Part shown: positions 9,614 through 17,386 of the stretch, in pieces
How the letters are laid out: every line of letters begins with the position of its first letter
Numbering within the stretch: position 1 is the first letter of the stretch
From: Pseudonocardia asaccharolytica DSM 44247 = NBRC 16224
Lineage (GTDB): Bacteria; Actinomycetota; Actinomycetes; Mycobacteriales; Pseudonocardiaceae
Assembly: GCF_000423625.1 (NCBI RefSeq)
Contig: NZ_AUII01000010.1
Location: 62,001 to 126,000 of the forward strand
Direction of reading: 5' to 3'
DNA length: 64,000 nucleotides
Program-made: the position numbers and the translations under genes
The notes under the pieces: generated by a model
The model's database searches: none
What the model saw: the letters and a program-made list of their open reading frames with translations, nothing else
Told to the model about the DNA's origin: nothing

Positions 9614-10722
9614 CCGCCGCGACCCGGTTCGAGCTGCCGCCAGAGCTCTCGGCCACCGAGCCGCCCGAAGCCCGCGGAGCCGCCCGCGACGACGTCCGGT
9701 TGCTGGTGGCCCGGCCCACCGGCTCGATCCGGCACCGCCGATTCCGGGACCTGCCCACCGCGCTGGTCCCCGGCGACCTCGTCGTCGTCAACACCTCGCC
9801 GACCGCGCCCGCCGCCGTCGACGCCCTCCGCGGCGACGGGCGCGGGGTCACGGTGCACATCTCGGGGCCCGTGCCCGGCGGGCCGGAGGAGTTCGTCGTC
9901 GAGCTGCGTTCGCCGGGGGGCGAGCGGGTGTCCGACGGGCGGGCAGGTGAACAGATCGAGCTGCCCGGCAACGGCTCCGTCGTCCTGCGCGGCGGGCATC
10001 CGGACGAGGCCGTTCGCGCCGGAAGCAGGCTGTGGCGGGCCCGGTTCGACATCGGGGCCGATCTGATGGGCTGGCTGCACCGGCACGGCAGACCGATCAG
10101 CTACTCCTATCTGCGCCGTCACTGGCCGCTCTCGGCGTTCCAGACGATCTTCGCCCGGCCCGGCACCGCCGACGGGCATCCCTTCCCCAGCGCCGAGATG
10201 CCCAGCGCCGCACGGCCGTTCACCCACCCCGTGCTCGCGGCGCTGGCCGCCCGCGGGGTCGGCGTCGCCGAGATCGTGTTGCACACCGGGGTGTCGTCGC
10301 TGGAGGCGGACGAGGTTCCGCTGCCCGAGCGCTACCGGGTGCCACCCGCCACCGCCGACGCGGTGAACGCGACCCGCGCGGCCGGCGGGCGCGTCGTCGC
10401 GGTCGGCACCACCGTGACCCGCGCGCTCGAAACCGTGGCCGCCGCCGACAGGACGGTCCGGGCCGGCGCCGGATGGACGGATCTCGTGCTCGGGCCGGAC
10501 CGCCCGGCCCGGATCGTCGGCGGCCTGATCACCGGCTGGCACGAACCTCAGGCTTCGCATCTGCTCCTGCTCGAGGCCGTCGCCGGAGGCGAGCTCGTCG
10601 CGCGGGCGTACGCGGCCGCGCTCGCCGAGCGCTACCGGTGGCACGAGTTCGGGGACACGTGCCTGCTGTTCGGTCCGGACCGTCTCCTTCCTGCGACAAC
10701 AACCACCGATCGCATCAGGTGA
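9610..10722 (+). CDS. QueA-like S-adenosylmethionine:tRNA ribosyltransferase-isomerase family protein
   Basis: QueA transfers and isomerises the ribosyl part of SAM onto 7-aminomethyl-7-deazaguanine in tRNA. This 370-residue protein has QueA-type segments: VPGDLVVVNTSPTAP, RPISYSYLRRHWPLSAFQTIFA, RPFTHPVLAALAARGV, EIVLHTGVSSLEADEVP and GGLITGWHEPQASHLLLLEA. The start overlaps the SDR stop. No other queuosine gene is in the window, and the SoxR-SDR context is unusual for tRNA modification. I therefore call the family but not the exact substrate. Confidence 0.8.
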   Translation: MTAATRFELPPELSATEPPEARGAARDDVRLLVARPTGSIRHRRFRDLPTALVPGDLVVVNTSPTAPAAVDALRGDGRGVTVHISGPVPGGPEEFVVELRSPGGERVSDGRAGEQIELPGNGSVVLRGGHPDEAVRAGSRLWRARFDIGADLMGWLHRHGRPISYSYLRRHWPLSAFQTIFARPGTADGHPFPSAEMPSAARPFTHPVLAALAARGVGVAEIVLHTGVSSLEADEVPLPERYRVPPATADAVNATRAAGGRVVAVGTTVTRALETVAAADRTVRAGAGWTDLVLGPDRPARIVGGLITGWHEPQASHLLLLEAVAGGELVARAYAAALAERYRWHEFGDTCLLFGPDRLLPATTTTDRIR

Positions 10723-10836
10723 CCGTTCGGCGCACGGCCGGCGGCCGCCCGGACGCAGCCCGAACCGGTGGACGGCGGCTGATCAGCGACGACACGCCAG
10801 CGACTCGCTTGTCGTCACGCGTTCACTTTCCGTAAC

Positions 10837-11790
10837 GTGCCCCGGCAGTCGTCACGATCCGATTACGAGCGGACACCGAGCCGGACTCCCCACCGGCTCA
10901 CCGGACCCCCGACCGGCCGTCCGCTCGCGGGTCGGCCGAGCGCGGAAGGACAGGTCTTGGCAGGTCACCGCTCCCCCAGCGGCAGGCCCGTGCCTGTGGT
11001 CCGGACCCCGATCCGGACCACTCCCCGGCACCGGGCTGCTCATCGGCAGGTCGTCAGCGGCCTGTCACCGCAGCGCAGCATCGGAACGAGCACCGCGGCC
11101 ATCGGCGCCGCGTTCGGCGTTGTCACGACCGGAGCCTTCGCCGTCGTGCTCCCGGCACCGATGAGCGGGCCGGACACCGCCGAAGCCGCCGAGATCGGCC
11201 CCGCCGCACTCACCGCGAACGCGCGGACCCTCCCGGCAGGCTCGGGGCCCGCCACGAGCGTCGGTCACGTGTCGCCGGTCGGTTTCATCGTCGACACCGA
11301 GGACGCCGAGTCGGACGCGTCCGCGGAGGACGCCCTGGCCTCGCTGGACAAGGCGGGCAGGCTGGCCGACGAGCTCGCCAGACTGCACGCCCAGCAGGCG
11401 CGGGAGCAGGCGGAACAGGCCCGCATCAACGCGATCATCGCCAAGGGCGGCGTGGACGGGTGGATCGCCGAGGCGCTGCGGATCACGGAGCTACCGCAGT
11501 CGCTGGCCCCCGGGATCAAGAAGATCATCATGGCCGAGTCGGGCGGCAACCCGAAGGCGATCAACCTCTGGGACTCGAACGCGCGGCGCGGCACCCCCTC
11601 GCAGGGGCTGATGCAGACCATTCCGTCGACGTTCAAGAAGTTCGTGCACCCCAGCCTCGCCGACCGGCCGATCACCGACCCGATCGCGAACATCACCGCC
11701 GGCGTCCGGTACATGATCGCCACCTACGGGATCGACACGGTCAGGGCCGGCGGCCGCAGCAACTCCGCGGGCAGCTACATCGGATACTGA
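10837..11790 (+). CDS. secreted lytic transglycosylase (SLT domain)
   Basis: A predicted peptidoglycan-cleaving enzyme of 317 residues. After a basic, proline-rich N-terminus there is one hydrophobic segment (about 86-108) that could be a signal anchor. A coiled segment rich in Ala, Glu and Gln (about 172-200) comes next, then the SLT domain from about 205: ITELPQSLAPGIKKIIMAES with the catalytic glutamate, GLMQTIPSTF, and AGVRYMIATYG. The GTG start at 10837 is the longest option; several later starts are possible. It stands alone between the QueA-like gene and the acyltransferase. Confidence 0.82.
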   Translation: MPRQSSRSDYERTPSRTPHRLTGPPTGRPLAGRPSAEGQVLAGHRSPSGRPVPVVRTPIRTTPRHRAAHRQVVSGLSPQRSIGTSTAAIGAAFGVVTTGAFAVVLPAPMSGPDTAEAAEIGPAALTANARTLPAGSGPATSVGHVSPVGFIVDTEDAESDASAEDALASLDKAGRLADELARLHAQQAREQAEQARINAIIAKGGVDGWIAEALRITELPQSLAPGIKKIIMAESGGNPKAINLWDSNARRGTPSQGLMQTIPSTFKKFVHPSLADRPITDPIANITAGVRYMIATYGIDTVRAGGRSNSAGSYIGY

Positions 11791-11966
11791 CGCAAGCCCC
11801 GGAGGGTGAGCACCAGGGCGCTCTCGGTAACCCTCCATGAACCGTCGGTGATCGACGCATGCCATCATGGCCCGGGGGACATCGGTCTCGTCCCCGTCCC
11901 GAGCCGATCATCGGCCGGCCGGCTCACTGAGCGGCGGCCCAGGACCGACCGGAGGACCCACACCGG

Positions 11967-13991
11967 ATGAGCCATGTTCGATCCATGGTCCGCATCCGGA
12001 CGACCGACGAGCAGGTGGCGCGGCGGTTCCGTCCCGAACTGCAGGGCCTGCGCGCGCTGGCCGTGGCGCTCGTCGTCGTCTACCACGTGTGGTTCAACCG
12101 GGTCTCCGGCGGCGTCGACGTCTTCTTCCTGATCTCCGGATTTCTCATCACCGGCCAGCTGTTCCGGGCGGCAGCACGCGGGCCGATCCCGTTCCGCCCG
12201 ATGTGGGGCCGCCAGATCGCCCGGTTGTTCCCGGCGGCGCTGACCGTGCTGCTGGCGACCGTGGTCGCGGGCCTGCTGCTGCTGCCGGAGGCCCGGTGGC
12301 TGCAGACGGTGCGTGAGGTCGTCGCCTCGGCGTTCTTCCTGGAGAACTGGCGGCTGGCCGCCGACGCCGTCGACTACTCCGCCCAGCACAACACCGCCAG
12401 CGTGGTGCAGCACTTCTGGTCGCTGTCCATCCAGGTGCAGTTCTACGTGGTGTGGCCGCTGCTGGTGGCGCTCGTGGCCATGGTGGCGGGCCGGGCGCGG
12501 GAGCGGTTGCGCGGCCACCTCACGCTGACGCTGCTCGGGGTGTTCGTCGCGTCGCTGGTCTTCTCGGTGCTGCTGACGATCACCAACCAGCCGCTGGCCT
12601 ACTTCCACTCGCTCACCCGCGTCTGGGAGTTCGCGCTCGGCGGGCTGCTCGCGCTCGGCATCGACGCGATCGTGCTCGCGCCGCGGCTGCGGGTGGTGCT
12701 CGGCTGGGTCGGGATCATCGGGCTGCTGAGCTGCGGGATGGTGCTGCAGGTCGGCAGCGTGTTCCCCGGCTACGCCGCGCTGTGGCCGACGCTCTGCGCC
12801 AGCCTGGTCATCCTCGCCGGAGCGACCGGCAGCCCGCACGGCGCCGACCGCTTCCTCAGCACCCGGGCCATGCGTTACCTGGGCGATATCAGCTACGCGC
12901 TGTATCTGTGGCACTGGCCGGTGCTGCTGTTCGTCCTGGTGGTCGGTGAGCAGGAGACGGTCGGGTTCGAGGGCGGCACATTGATCATCGCGGGCTCGCT
13001 GCTGCTGGCCGTGCTCACCCACCACCTCGTCGAGGAGCCGGTGCGTCGCGCCCCGTTCGGCCTGCGCGGGCAGTACCGGGTGGGCGCCGTGAGCCTGGTC
13101 GTGGTACTGGTGGCCGCGGCGGTGTGGCAGTTCGCGGCGGTCGCCAGGGCCAACCCGCTGGCCGCGATCGGCGATCCGGACCACCCGGGAGCAATCGCCC
13201 TGCTCGACGGCTTCAGCTACTCGGGTTCCCCGGACGCCGAGGCCCTGCCACCGATGATCACCATCAACGAGGACTGGGCGCACCTCGAGCACTGGGAATG
13301 CGCGCCGCTGGCGGGGTTCCCGGCTATGGACCGGTGCGTCCAGCCCGTCGACTCACCGACCCGGCGGATCGTGCTGGTCGGCGACTCCCACATCCAGCAG
13401 TACGCCGCCGCGATGATCCCGGCCGCCGAGGATCGCGGCTGGCAGCTCGTCACGATCATGCGCGGCGCCTGCCCGTTCTCGACCGCTTCGGAGGTCGATC
13501 CCGACGACCAGGAATGCGTCGACTGGAACGAGGCGGCCGTCCAGGAGATCATCGACCTGCAACCGGACGCGGTGTTCGCACTCGCCTCCCGGGACGTCCG
13601 GGCCGGGCTCACCGAGCAGACCCCGCCGGGTTTCGTCGAGCAGTGGCGGCGACTGGACGAGCTGGGCATCCCGGTACTCGCCGTGCGGGACAACCCCCGC
13701 TTCGACTACTCCCCACCCGACTGCCTCCAACAACATGGCCGGGGCGCCCAGGAGTGCGGGGTGGCCAGGGACGAGGTCTACGCGCCGGTTCCGCCGTACG
13801 CGCTGATCCCCGACATGCCCGCGAACGTGCGGTTCCTCGACTTCAGCGACCTGCTCTGCAACGACCGGTTCTGCCCCGCCGAGGTCGGCAACGTACTCGT
13901 CTATATGGACTTCAACCACGTCACCGCGACGTACATGGCGTCGATGGCGCCGGTGGTCGGGCAGCGGATCGACGCCGAGATGGGCTGGTAG
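11967..13991 (+). CDS. OafA/YrhL-type membrane acyltransferase with SGNH domain
   Basis: A 674-residue protein with an acyltransferase-3 membrane domain (about 20-400, about ten helices) and an outer SGNH hydrolase-like domain (about 440-670). The membrane part shows RPELQGLRALAVALVVVYHV and the catalytic-type VDVFFLISGFLITG and QHFWSLSIQVQFY. The outer part has the VGDSHIQQY block with the nucleophile serine and a DFNHVTATY block with the last histidine. Such proteins move acyl groups onto cell-wall or capsule sugars. The acceptor is unknown. It stands alone, 176 bases after the transglycosylase. Confidence 0.9.
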   Translation: MSHVRSMVRIRTTDEQVARRFRPELQGLRALAVALVVVYHVWFNRVSGGVDVFFLISGFLITGQLFRAAARGPIPFRPMWGRQIARLFPAALTVLLATVVAGLLLLPEARWLQTVREVVASAFFLENWRLAADAVDYSAQHNTASVVQHFWSLSIQVQFYVVWPLLVALVAMVAGRARERLRGHLTLTLLGVFVASLVFSVLLTITNQPLAYFHSLTRVWEFALGGLLALGIDAIVLAPRLRVVLGWVGIIGLLSCGMVLQVGSVFPGYAALWPTLCASLVILAGATGSPHGADRFLSTRAMRYLGDISYALYLWHWPVLLFVLVVGEQETVGFEGGTLIIAGSLLLAVLTHHLVEEPVRRAPFGLRGQYRVGAVSLVVVLVAAAVWQFAAVARANPLAAIGDPDHPGAIALLDGFSYSGSPDAEALPPMITINEDWAHLEHWECAPLAGFPAMDRCVQPVDSPTRRIVLVGDSHIQQYAAAMIPAAEDRGWQLVTIMRGACPFSTASEVDPDDQECVDWNEAAVQEIIDLQPDAVFALASRDVRAGLTEQTPPGFVEQWRRLDELGIPVLAVRDNPRFDYSPPDCLQQHGRGAQECGVARDEVYAPVPPYALIPDMPANVRFLDFSDLLCNDRFCPAEVGNVLVYMDFNHVTATYMASMAPVVGQRIDAEMGW

Positions 13992-14005
13992 CCCCCATCC
14001 GGCGC

Positions 14006-14239
14006 TCAGCCGCGCGCCAGCACCGGCCGGACCCGGCGGTCCCCGACGGCGACGACGTCTCCCGAGTGCAGCTGTGCGCCACGGCGGATCTCCAGCCGTC
14101 CGTTGAGGTACACCTGTTCGGTCTCCAGCAGCTCGCGCGCGTGGCCGCCGTCCTCGGCGATCCCGGACAGCTTGAGAAACTGCCCGAGCCGGATCGGGTC
14201 CTCGGAGATCTCCAGGTCCTGGATGGGAGACTTGGCCAT
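14006..14239 (-). CDS. small S4-domain RNA-binding protein
   Basis: A 77-residue protein that is almost wholly an S4 RNA-binding fold: RLGQFLKLSGIAEDGGHARE, then VYLNGRLEIRRGAQL and GDVVAVGDRRVRP. It resembles YbcJ/YaaA-type proteins. The start at 14239 (MAKSPIQDLEIS) is chosen because the longer frame to 14308 adds only low-complexity sequence. It converges with the acyltransferase gene, 14 bases apart. The RNA partner is unknown. Confidence 0.8.
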   Translation of the reverse strand: MAKSPIQDLEISEDPIRLGQFLKLSGIAEDGGHARELLETEQVYLNGRLEIRRGAQLHSGDVVAVGDRRVRPVLARG

Positions 14240-14368
14240 GGGTCCATCATCCCCGCCTCCGAGGACGACGTTCCGCCGGCCGTCAGGCGCGAACGCGACG
14301 CCGCGCACGGTCCTGCCCGCCCCCGGTGGCGGCGCAGTTCGCGACCGGGTGATTCGAACCGCCGACAG

Positions 14369-15424
14369 CTACGGACGCGCCTCGATGATGAGGTTGAAGG
14401 GTGTCTCCGTCGCACGCAGGACGCGCGTGAAGCCGGCACCGTGAAGGAGTTCGGTCAGCCGTTCCTCGCCGGCCTGCGCACCGAGTGCCGTGCGCGGTTC
14501 CTCGCTCATCGAGTGCGGCACACAGACGACCGTGGATGCCGTGTAGTACAGGCGACCGACCGGGTTGATGTTGTCCTCGACCTTGTCGTTGGCGTAGGGC
14601 TCGACGAGGAGGAAGGTCCCCTCCGGTTTGAGCGACTCGCGGATGTGCTTCGCCGCGCCGAGCGGGTCGGGCATGTCGTGCAGCGCATCGAAGATCGCGA
14701 CGAGGTCGTACTCCGTGCCGGGAAAGTCGGCGGCTGCTGCCATCTCGAAGGTCACCCTGGCCGCGAGACCGGCGTCGGCCGCGCGGCTGCGCGCCTGCTC
14801 GATCGACGGACCGTGGTAGTCGAAACCGGTGACCTGCGATCTCGGGTACGACTCGGCGAGCAACAACGTCGACGCACCGTGTCCGCAGCCGACGTCGGCG
14901 ACCTTCGCGCCGGCCCGCAGTTTCTCGTCCACCCCGTCGAGCGCGGGGATCCACGAGGACACCAGGTTCGCGACGTACCCGGGCCGGAAGAACCGCTCGG
15001 TCCCCTCGAACAGCGCCGGGTTGTGCTCGTGCCACCCGAATCCGCCGTTCGTCCGCACCGCGTCGGTGATCCGTTCTGTGCTCTTGGCGACCGCGACCGG
15101 GATGTGGAACGCCGCCGCGATCTGCATCCCGTCCGGTGAGGCCAGCGCGAACGCCTGCTCCTCGGTGAGCGAGAAGCGTTCGGTGGCGGGGTCGTAGGTG
15201 ACGTAGCCGCCGGCGGCCTGACCTCTGAGCCACTCGCGCACGTACCGTTCACCGGCGCCCGCTTCCGCGGCGACCTCGGCGGGCGTGCCCGGCATGACGG
15301 CGAGCAGCGACCGGTACAGGCCCAGCCGATCGCCGATCACCGCGCTGATGGCCTGGAAGCTCCCCCCGAGATCGGCGACGAAACCCCCCAGCAACTCGTT
15401 CAGTTTTCCCTCGTCGACGGCCAT
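14369..15424 (-). CDS. class I SAM-dependent methyltransferase with N-terminal winged helix
   Basis: A 351-residue methyltransferase. The N-terminal part (about 20-95) looks like the dimer/winged-helix domain of O-methyltransferases (YRSLLAVMPGTPAEVAAEAG, then YVREWLRGQAAGGYV). The Rossmann part has motif I ADVGCGHGASTLLLAESYP (about 175-195), FDYHGPSIEQAR, LVAIFDALHDMPDP and LLVEPYANDKVEDN. Related actinobacterial proteins are described as small-molecule methyltransferases. The substrate is unknown. It has no obvious operon partner. Confidence 0.86.
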   Translation of the reverse strand: MAVDEGKLNELLGGFVADLGGSFQAISAVIGDRLGLYRSLLAVMPGTPAEVAAEAGAGERYVREWLRGQAAGGYVTYDPATERFSLTEEQAFALASPDGMQIAAAFHIPVAVAKSTERITDAVRTNGGFGWHEHNPALFEGTERFFRPGYVANLVSSWIPALDGVDEKLRAGAKVADVGCGHGASTLLLAESYPRSQVTGFDYHGPSIEQARSRAADAGLAARVTFEMAAAADFPGTEYDLVAIFDALHDMPDPLGAAKHIRESLKPEGTFLLVEPYANDKVEDNINPVGRLYYTASTVVCVPHSMSEEPRTALGAQAGEERLTELLHGAGFTRVLRATETPFNLIIEARP

Positions 15425-15566
15425 GTCCTGTCCTCCCTGTCGCCTCCCTGTCGCACGGACGCGGTGAACCGCGTTCGCTGCACGTGCCCCTTGCGGGCGC
15501 CGCGCCTGTTCCTGTCGAGGTCGCGGGAGCAGGCCGGGAGGATCCGGTCATCCAGGCCTGATCCGG

Positions 15567-15749
15567 TCACAGGTCGTGGGCTTCGTCGTAGCCGTAGTCC
15601 CCCTCCGGCTCGACCGTCCCGGCAGCCGCAGGAACATCGTCGTGCGGCGCCCGGCTCGCCCTGTCGCGCTGCGCTTCGGACGTGACCATCACCTCGTGCG
15701 CCAGGTCGTAGCTGTAGTCCCCCGAGAGTTCCTGGTCCGGCATCCCCAT
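15567..15749 (-). CDS. small acidic protein with duplicated GDYxYDxAH motif
   Basis: A 60-residue acidic protein. It carries the same motif twice: GDYSYDLAHE near residues 10-19 and GDYGYDEAHD at the C-terminus, joined by a linker rich in Ala, Arg and Asp. No membrane segment or known domain is visible. I chose the ATG at 15749 because GGAAGG lies 9 bases before it; 15743 is an alternative. It is divergent from the ribosome hibernation factor gene with a 212-base shared upstream region. The function is unknown; the duplicated motif argues that the frame is real. Confidence 0.6.
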   Translation of the reverse strand: MGMPDQELSGDYSYDLAHEVMVTSEAQRDRASRAPHDDVPAAAGTVEPEGDYGYDEAHDL

Positions 15750-15878
15750 CTCCACGGACCTTCCGGATAGCGCCGCCTCGTCCGACCGCCGGTGTGCTCG
15801 ATGCTGACCCTCCCGGCCTCGTTCCGCAAGGCCCTGGCGTGCTCCCGAATGTCGCGGGTGAGCGTGCCGAAGGCCGAA

Positions 15879-15893
15879 GGGACTTTGGACCCT
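15879..15893 (+). promoter_or_regulatory. DosR-like box
   Basis: GGGACTTTGGACCCT matches the known DosR core GGGACTWWAGTCCCS at 13 of 15 positions. It lies 69 bases before the hibernation factor start, in the intergenic region shared with the small repeat protein. The M. tuberculosis homologue Rv0079 belongs to the DosR hypoxia regulon, which supports the reading. No dosR gene is in the window. Confidence 0.55.
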
Positions 15894-15961
15894 GGCCGTG
15901 GCCCGAAGCCCGCTGCACACTTCGCGCACTTCGACCATGTGAACGTGCTGGAGGATGGCGA

Positions 15962-16741
15962 GTGAACGCCCGGATGAATCTGGCTGGTGTCGCTGTGGCG
16001 ACGCAGGGCGAGGTGTTGGACAGCTCGCGGGAGTACGTGCTCCGGCAGGTGGCGCGGTTCGCGCGCCGGGTGCCCGAGGGCCTGGAGTCGATGCGGGTCA
16101 GGCTCGCGGTGTTCCACCGACGAAACCTGCCGTGGTCGGCGCTGGTCCAGACGAACCTCGAGGTCGACGGTCATCCGGTCCGGGCCCAGGTGGCCGGCGC
16201 GTTCTTCACCGAGGCCGGTCGGCTGCTGCGCAGCCGGCTGAGCGAGCAGATCGCCCGGTTGCGCAACCCGGACGTCGGCAGGACATGGCCCCCGCCCGGC
16301 GGGCCGCGCTCCATTCCCGCAGCGGGGTCGACGGACCCGCGTCGCATCGTGCGCACGAAGTCCTACGAGTTGAAACACTGCTCGCCGGACCAGGCCGCGC
16401 TGTTCATGGACGTGATGGACTACGACTTCCACCTGTTCGTCGACGCCGACACCGGCCAGGACAGCGTCATCTACCGGGTGGGCCCCACCGGCTACCGGCT
16501 GGCCAGGCTGAGCGGCGTGACGCCGGCCACCCCGACCCGGGTGCCGTTGACGATCAACGTGTACCCGGTGCCCTGGTTGACGCCCACCCAGGCGGTGGCC
16601 CGCCTCGACGACACCGAGATGGCGTTCCAGTTCTTCGGCGACGGACAGTCGGGGCGGGGCGCGGTGCTGTACCGCCGCTTCGACGGCCAGTACGGGCTGA
16701 TCACCGCCGAGGGCGAGGCCGAGGGCGAGGACAGCGAATGA
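15962..16741 (+). CDS. ribosome hibernation factor of the Rv0079 type
   Basis: A 259-residue protein with an N-terminal S30AE/HPF-like domain (about 5-105, with ESMRVRLAVFHRRNLPWSAL) and two tandem C-terminal S30AE-C repeats. The first is KSYELKHCSPDQAALFMDVM then YDFHLFVDADTGQDSVIYRV. The second is WLTPTQAVARLDDTEMAFQF then GQSGRGAVLYRRFDGQYGLI. The MDYDFHLFVDADTGQDSVIY stretch closely follows M. tuberculosis Rv0079 (MDYDVHLFTDAETGEDAVVY, from memory), a dormancy-associated translation inhibitor. The start GTG at 15962 has GGAGG 7 bases upstream. The stop overlaps the next gene in ATGA. It likely stabilises inactive ribosomes in low-oxygen or starved cells. Confidence 0.88.
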   Translation: MNARMNLAGVAVATQGEVLDSSREYVLRQVARFARRVPEGLESMRVRLAVFHRRNLPWSALVQTNLEVDGHPVRAQVAGAFFTEAGRLLRSRLSEQIARLRNPDVGRTWPPPGGPRSIPAAGSTDPRRIVRTKSYELKHCSPDQAALFMDVMDYDFHLFVDADTGQDSVIYRVGPTGYRLARLSGVTPATPTRVPLTINVYPVPWLTPTQAVARLDDTEMAFQFFGDGQSGRGAVLYRRFDGQYGLITAEGEAEGEDSE

Positions 16742-17111
16742 CCGTCACCTTCAACCACACCATCATCGCCGCCAAGGACTGCAACGAGTCGGCCGTTTCT
16801 TCCGCGAGCTGTTCGAGCTCCCGGAAGCGCCGTCCTGGGGCCTGTTCACCAACGTCCAGCTCGACGAGGGAGTGCTGCTGCAGTTCGCCGAGCCGCCGGC
16901 GGGGATCCAGATGCAGCACTACGCCTTCCTGGTCGACGACGACCTGTTCGACCGGGCCTACCGTCGGCTCCGCGACGGCGGCGTCGAGCACTGGGCGGAT
17001 CCGCAGATGACGCGCCCCGGCGAAACCAACACCGAGCACGGTGAGCGTGGGGTCTACTTCAAGGATCCCGCCGGCCACGCGATCGAGATGTTCACCCGGC
17101 CCTATCTGTAG
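16738..17111 (+). pseudogene. VOC-family (glyoxalase/bleomycin-resistance fold) protein, frameshifted
   Basis: The ATG overlaps the hibernation factor stop (ATGA). The first frame reads MTVTFNHTIIAAKDCNESA, then breaks near 16794. The remaining protein continues in another frame as FFRELFELPEAPSWGLF, LLQFAEPPAG, HYAFLVDDDLFDRAYRRL and GVYFKDPAGHAIEMFTRPYL, a complete single VOC domain of about 124 residues. One missing base (GCCGG read as GCCG) would explain the break. It may be a true mutation or a sequencing error. The intact protein would be a small metal-binding enzyme or binding protein coupled to the hibernation factor. Confidence 0.8.
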
Positions 17112-17132
17112 TCACGTCGCGCGAGGCATGGC

Positions 17133-17165
17133 GGAAGGCCCCGGACCGATGGTCCGGGGCCTTCC
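17133..17165. terminator. bidirectional hairpin terminator
   Basis: A perfect 15-bp stem (GGAAGGCCCCGGACC and its complement) with a GAT loop lies between the VOC gene end and the 3' end of the convergent tRNA gene. Confidence 0.8.
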
Positions 17166-17168
17166 GCG

Positions 17169-17245
17169 TGGTAGCGGGGGTAGGATTCGAACCTACGACC
17201 TCTGGGTTATGAGCCCAGCGAGCTACCGAGCTGCTCCACCCCGCG
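17169..17245 (-). tRNA. initiator tRNA-fMet (CAT)
   Basis: The minus strand folds as a 77-base tRNA with encoded CCA. The anticodon loop is CTCATAA, flanked by GGG and CCC, the three G-C pairs that mark initiator tRNA. The acceptor starts C and faces T at position 72, an unpaired end also typical of initiators. The T arm is GTAGGTTCGAATCCTAC. It stands alone, between a hairpin on each side. Confidence 0.95.
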
Positions 17246-17312
17246 TTGCTGTTGTGCCTTGAACTTTACCACCCCCGCAAACTGCCCGCCGCCGGGGGGG
17301 TCCCCCCCTTCG

Positions 17313-17375
17313 TGATCGGCGGTTGGGAGCCGCGAACCGCGATTCCCGCGGCTCCTGATTCCCAACCGCCGATCA
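17313..17375. terminator. long imperfect hairpin after the UPF0182 gene
   Basis: TGATCGGCGGTTGGGA (17313-17328) pairs exactly with 17360-17375. An inner stem of GAGCCGC (17327-17333) and GCGGCTC (17348-17354) extends the fold with an internal bulge. It lies 12 bases past the stop of the UPF0182 gene and upstream of the tRNA gene, so it probably ends the former. A similar long hairpin with GTGATC ends is at 49790. Confidence 0.6.
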
Positions 17376-17386
17376 TGGATATGGGC

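Noticed and set aside
10723..10836. c-di-AMP (ydaO) riboswitch before the transglycosylase gene
   Set aside because: The gap is 114 bases and lacks the conserved ydaO core sequences.
11875..11896. GGGGAC ... GTCCCC inverted repeat before the acyltransferase gene as a second DosR box
   Set aside because: The half-sites are 9 bases apart instead of the DosR spacing, so it does not fit the core.
14340..14370. tRNA-like T-loop GTGATTCGAACC after the S4 gene
   Set aside because: No acceptor, D or anticodon stems could be built around it, and no CCA or matching stem exists.
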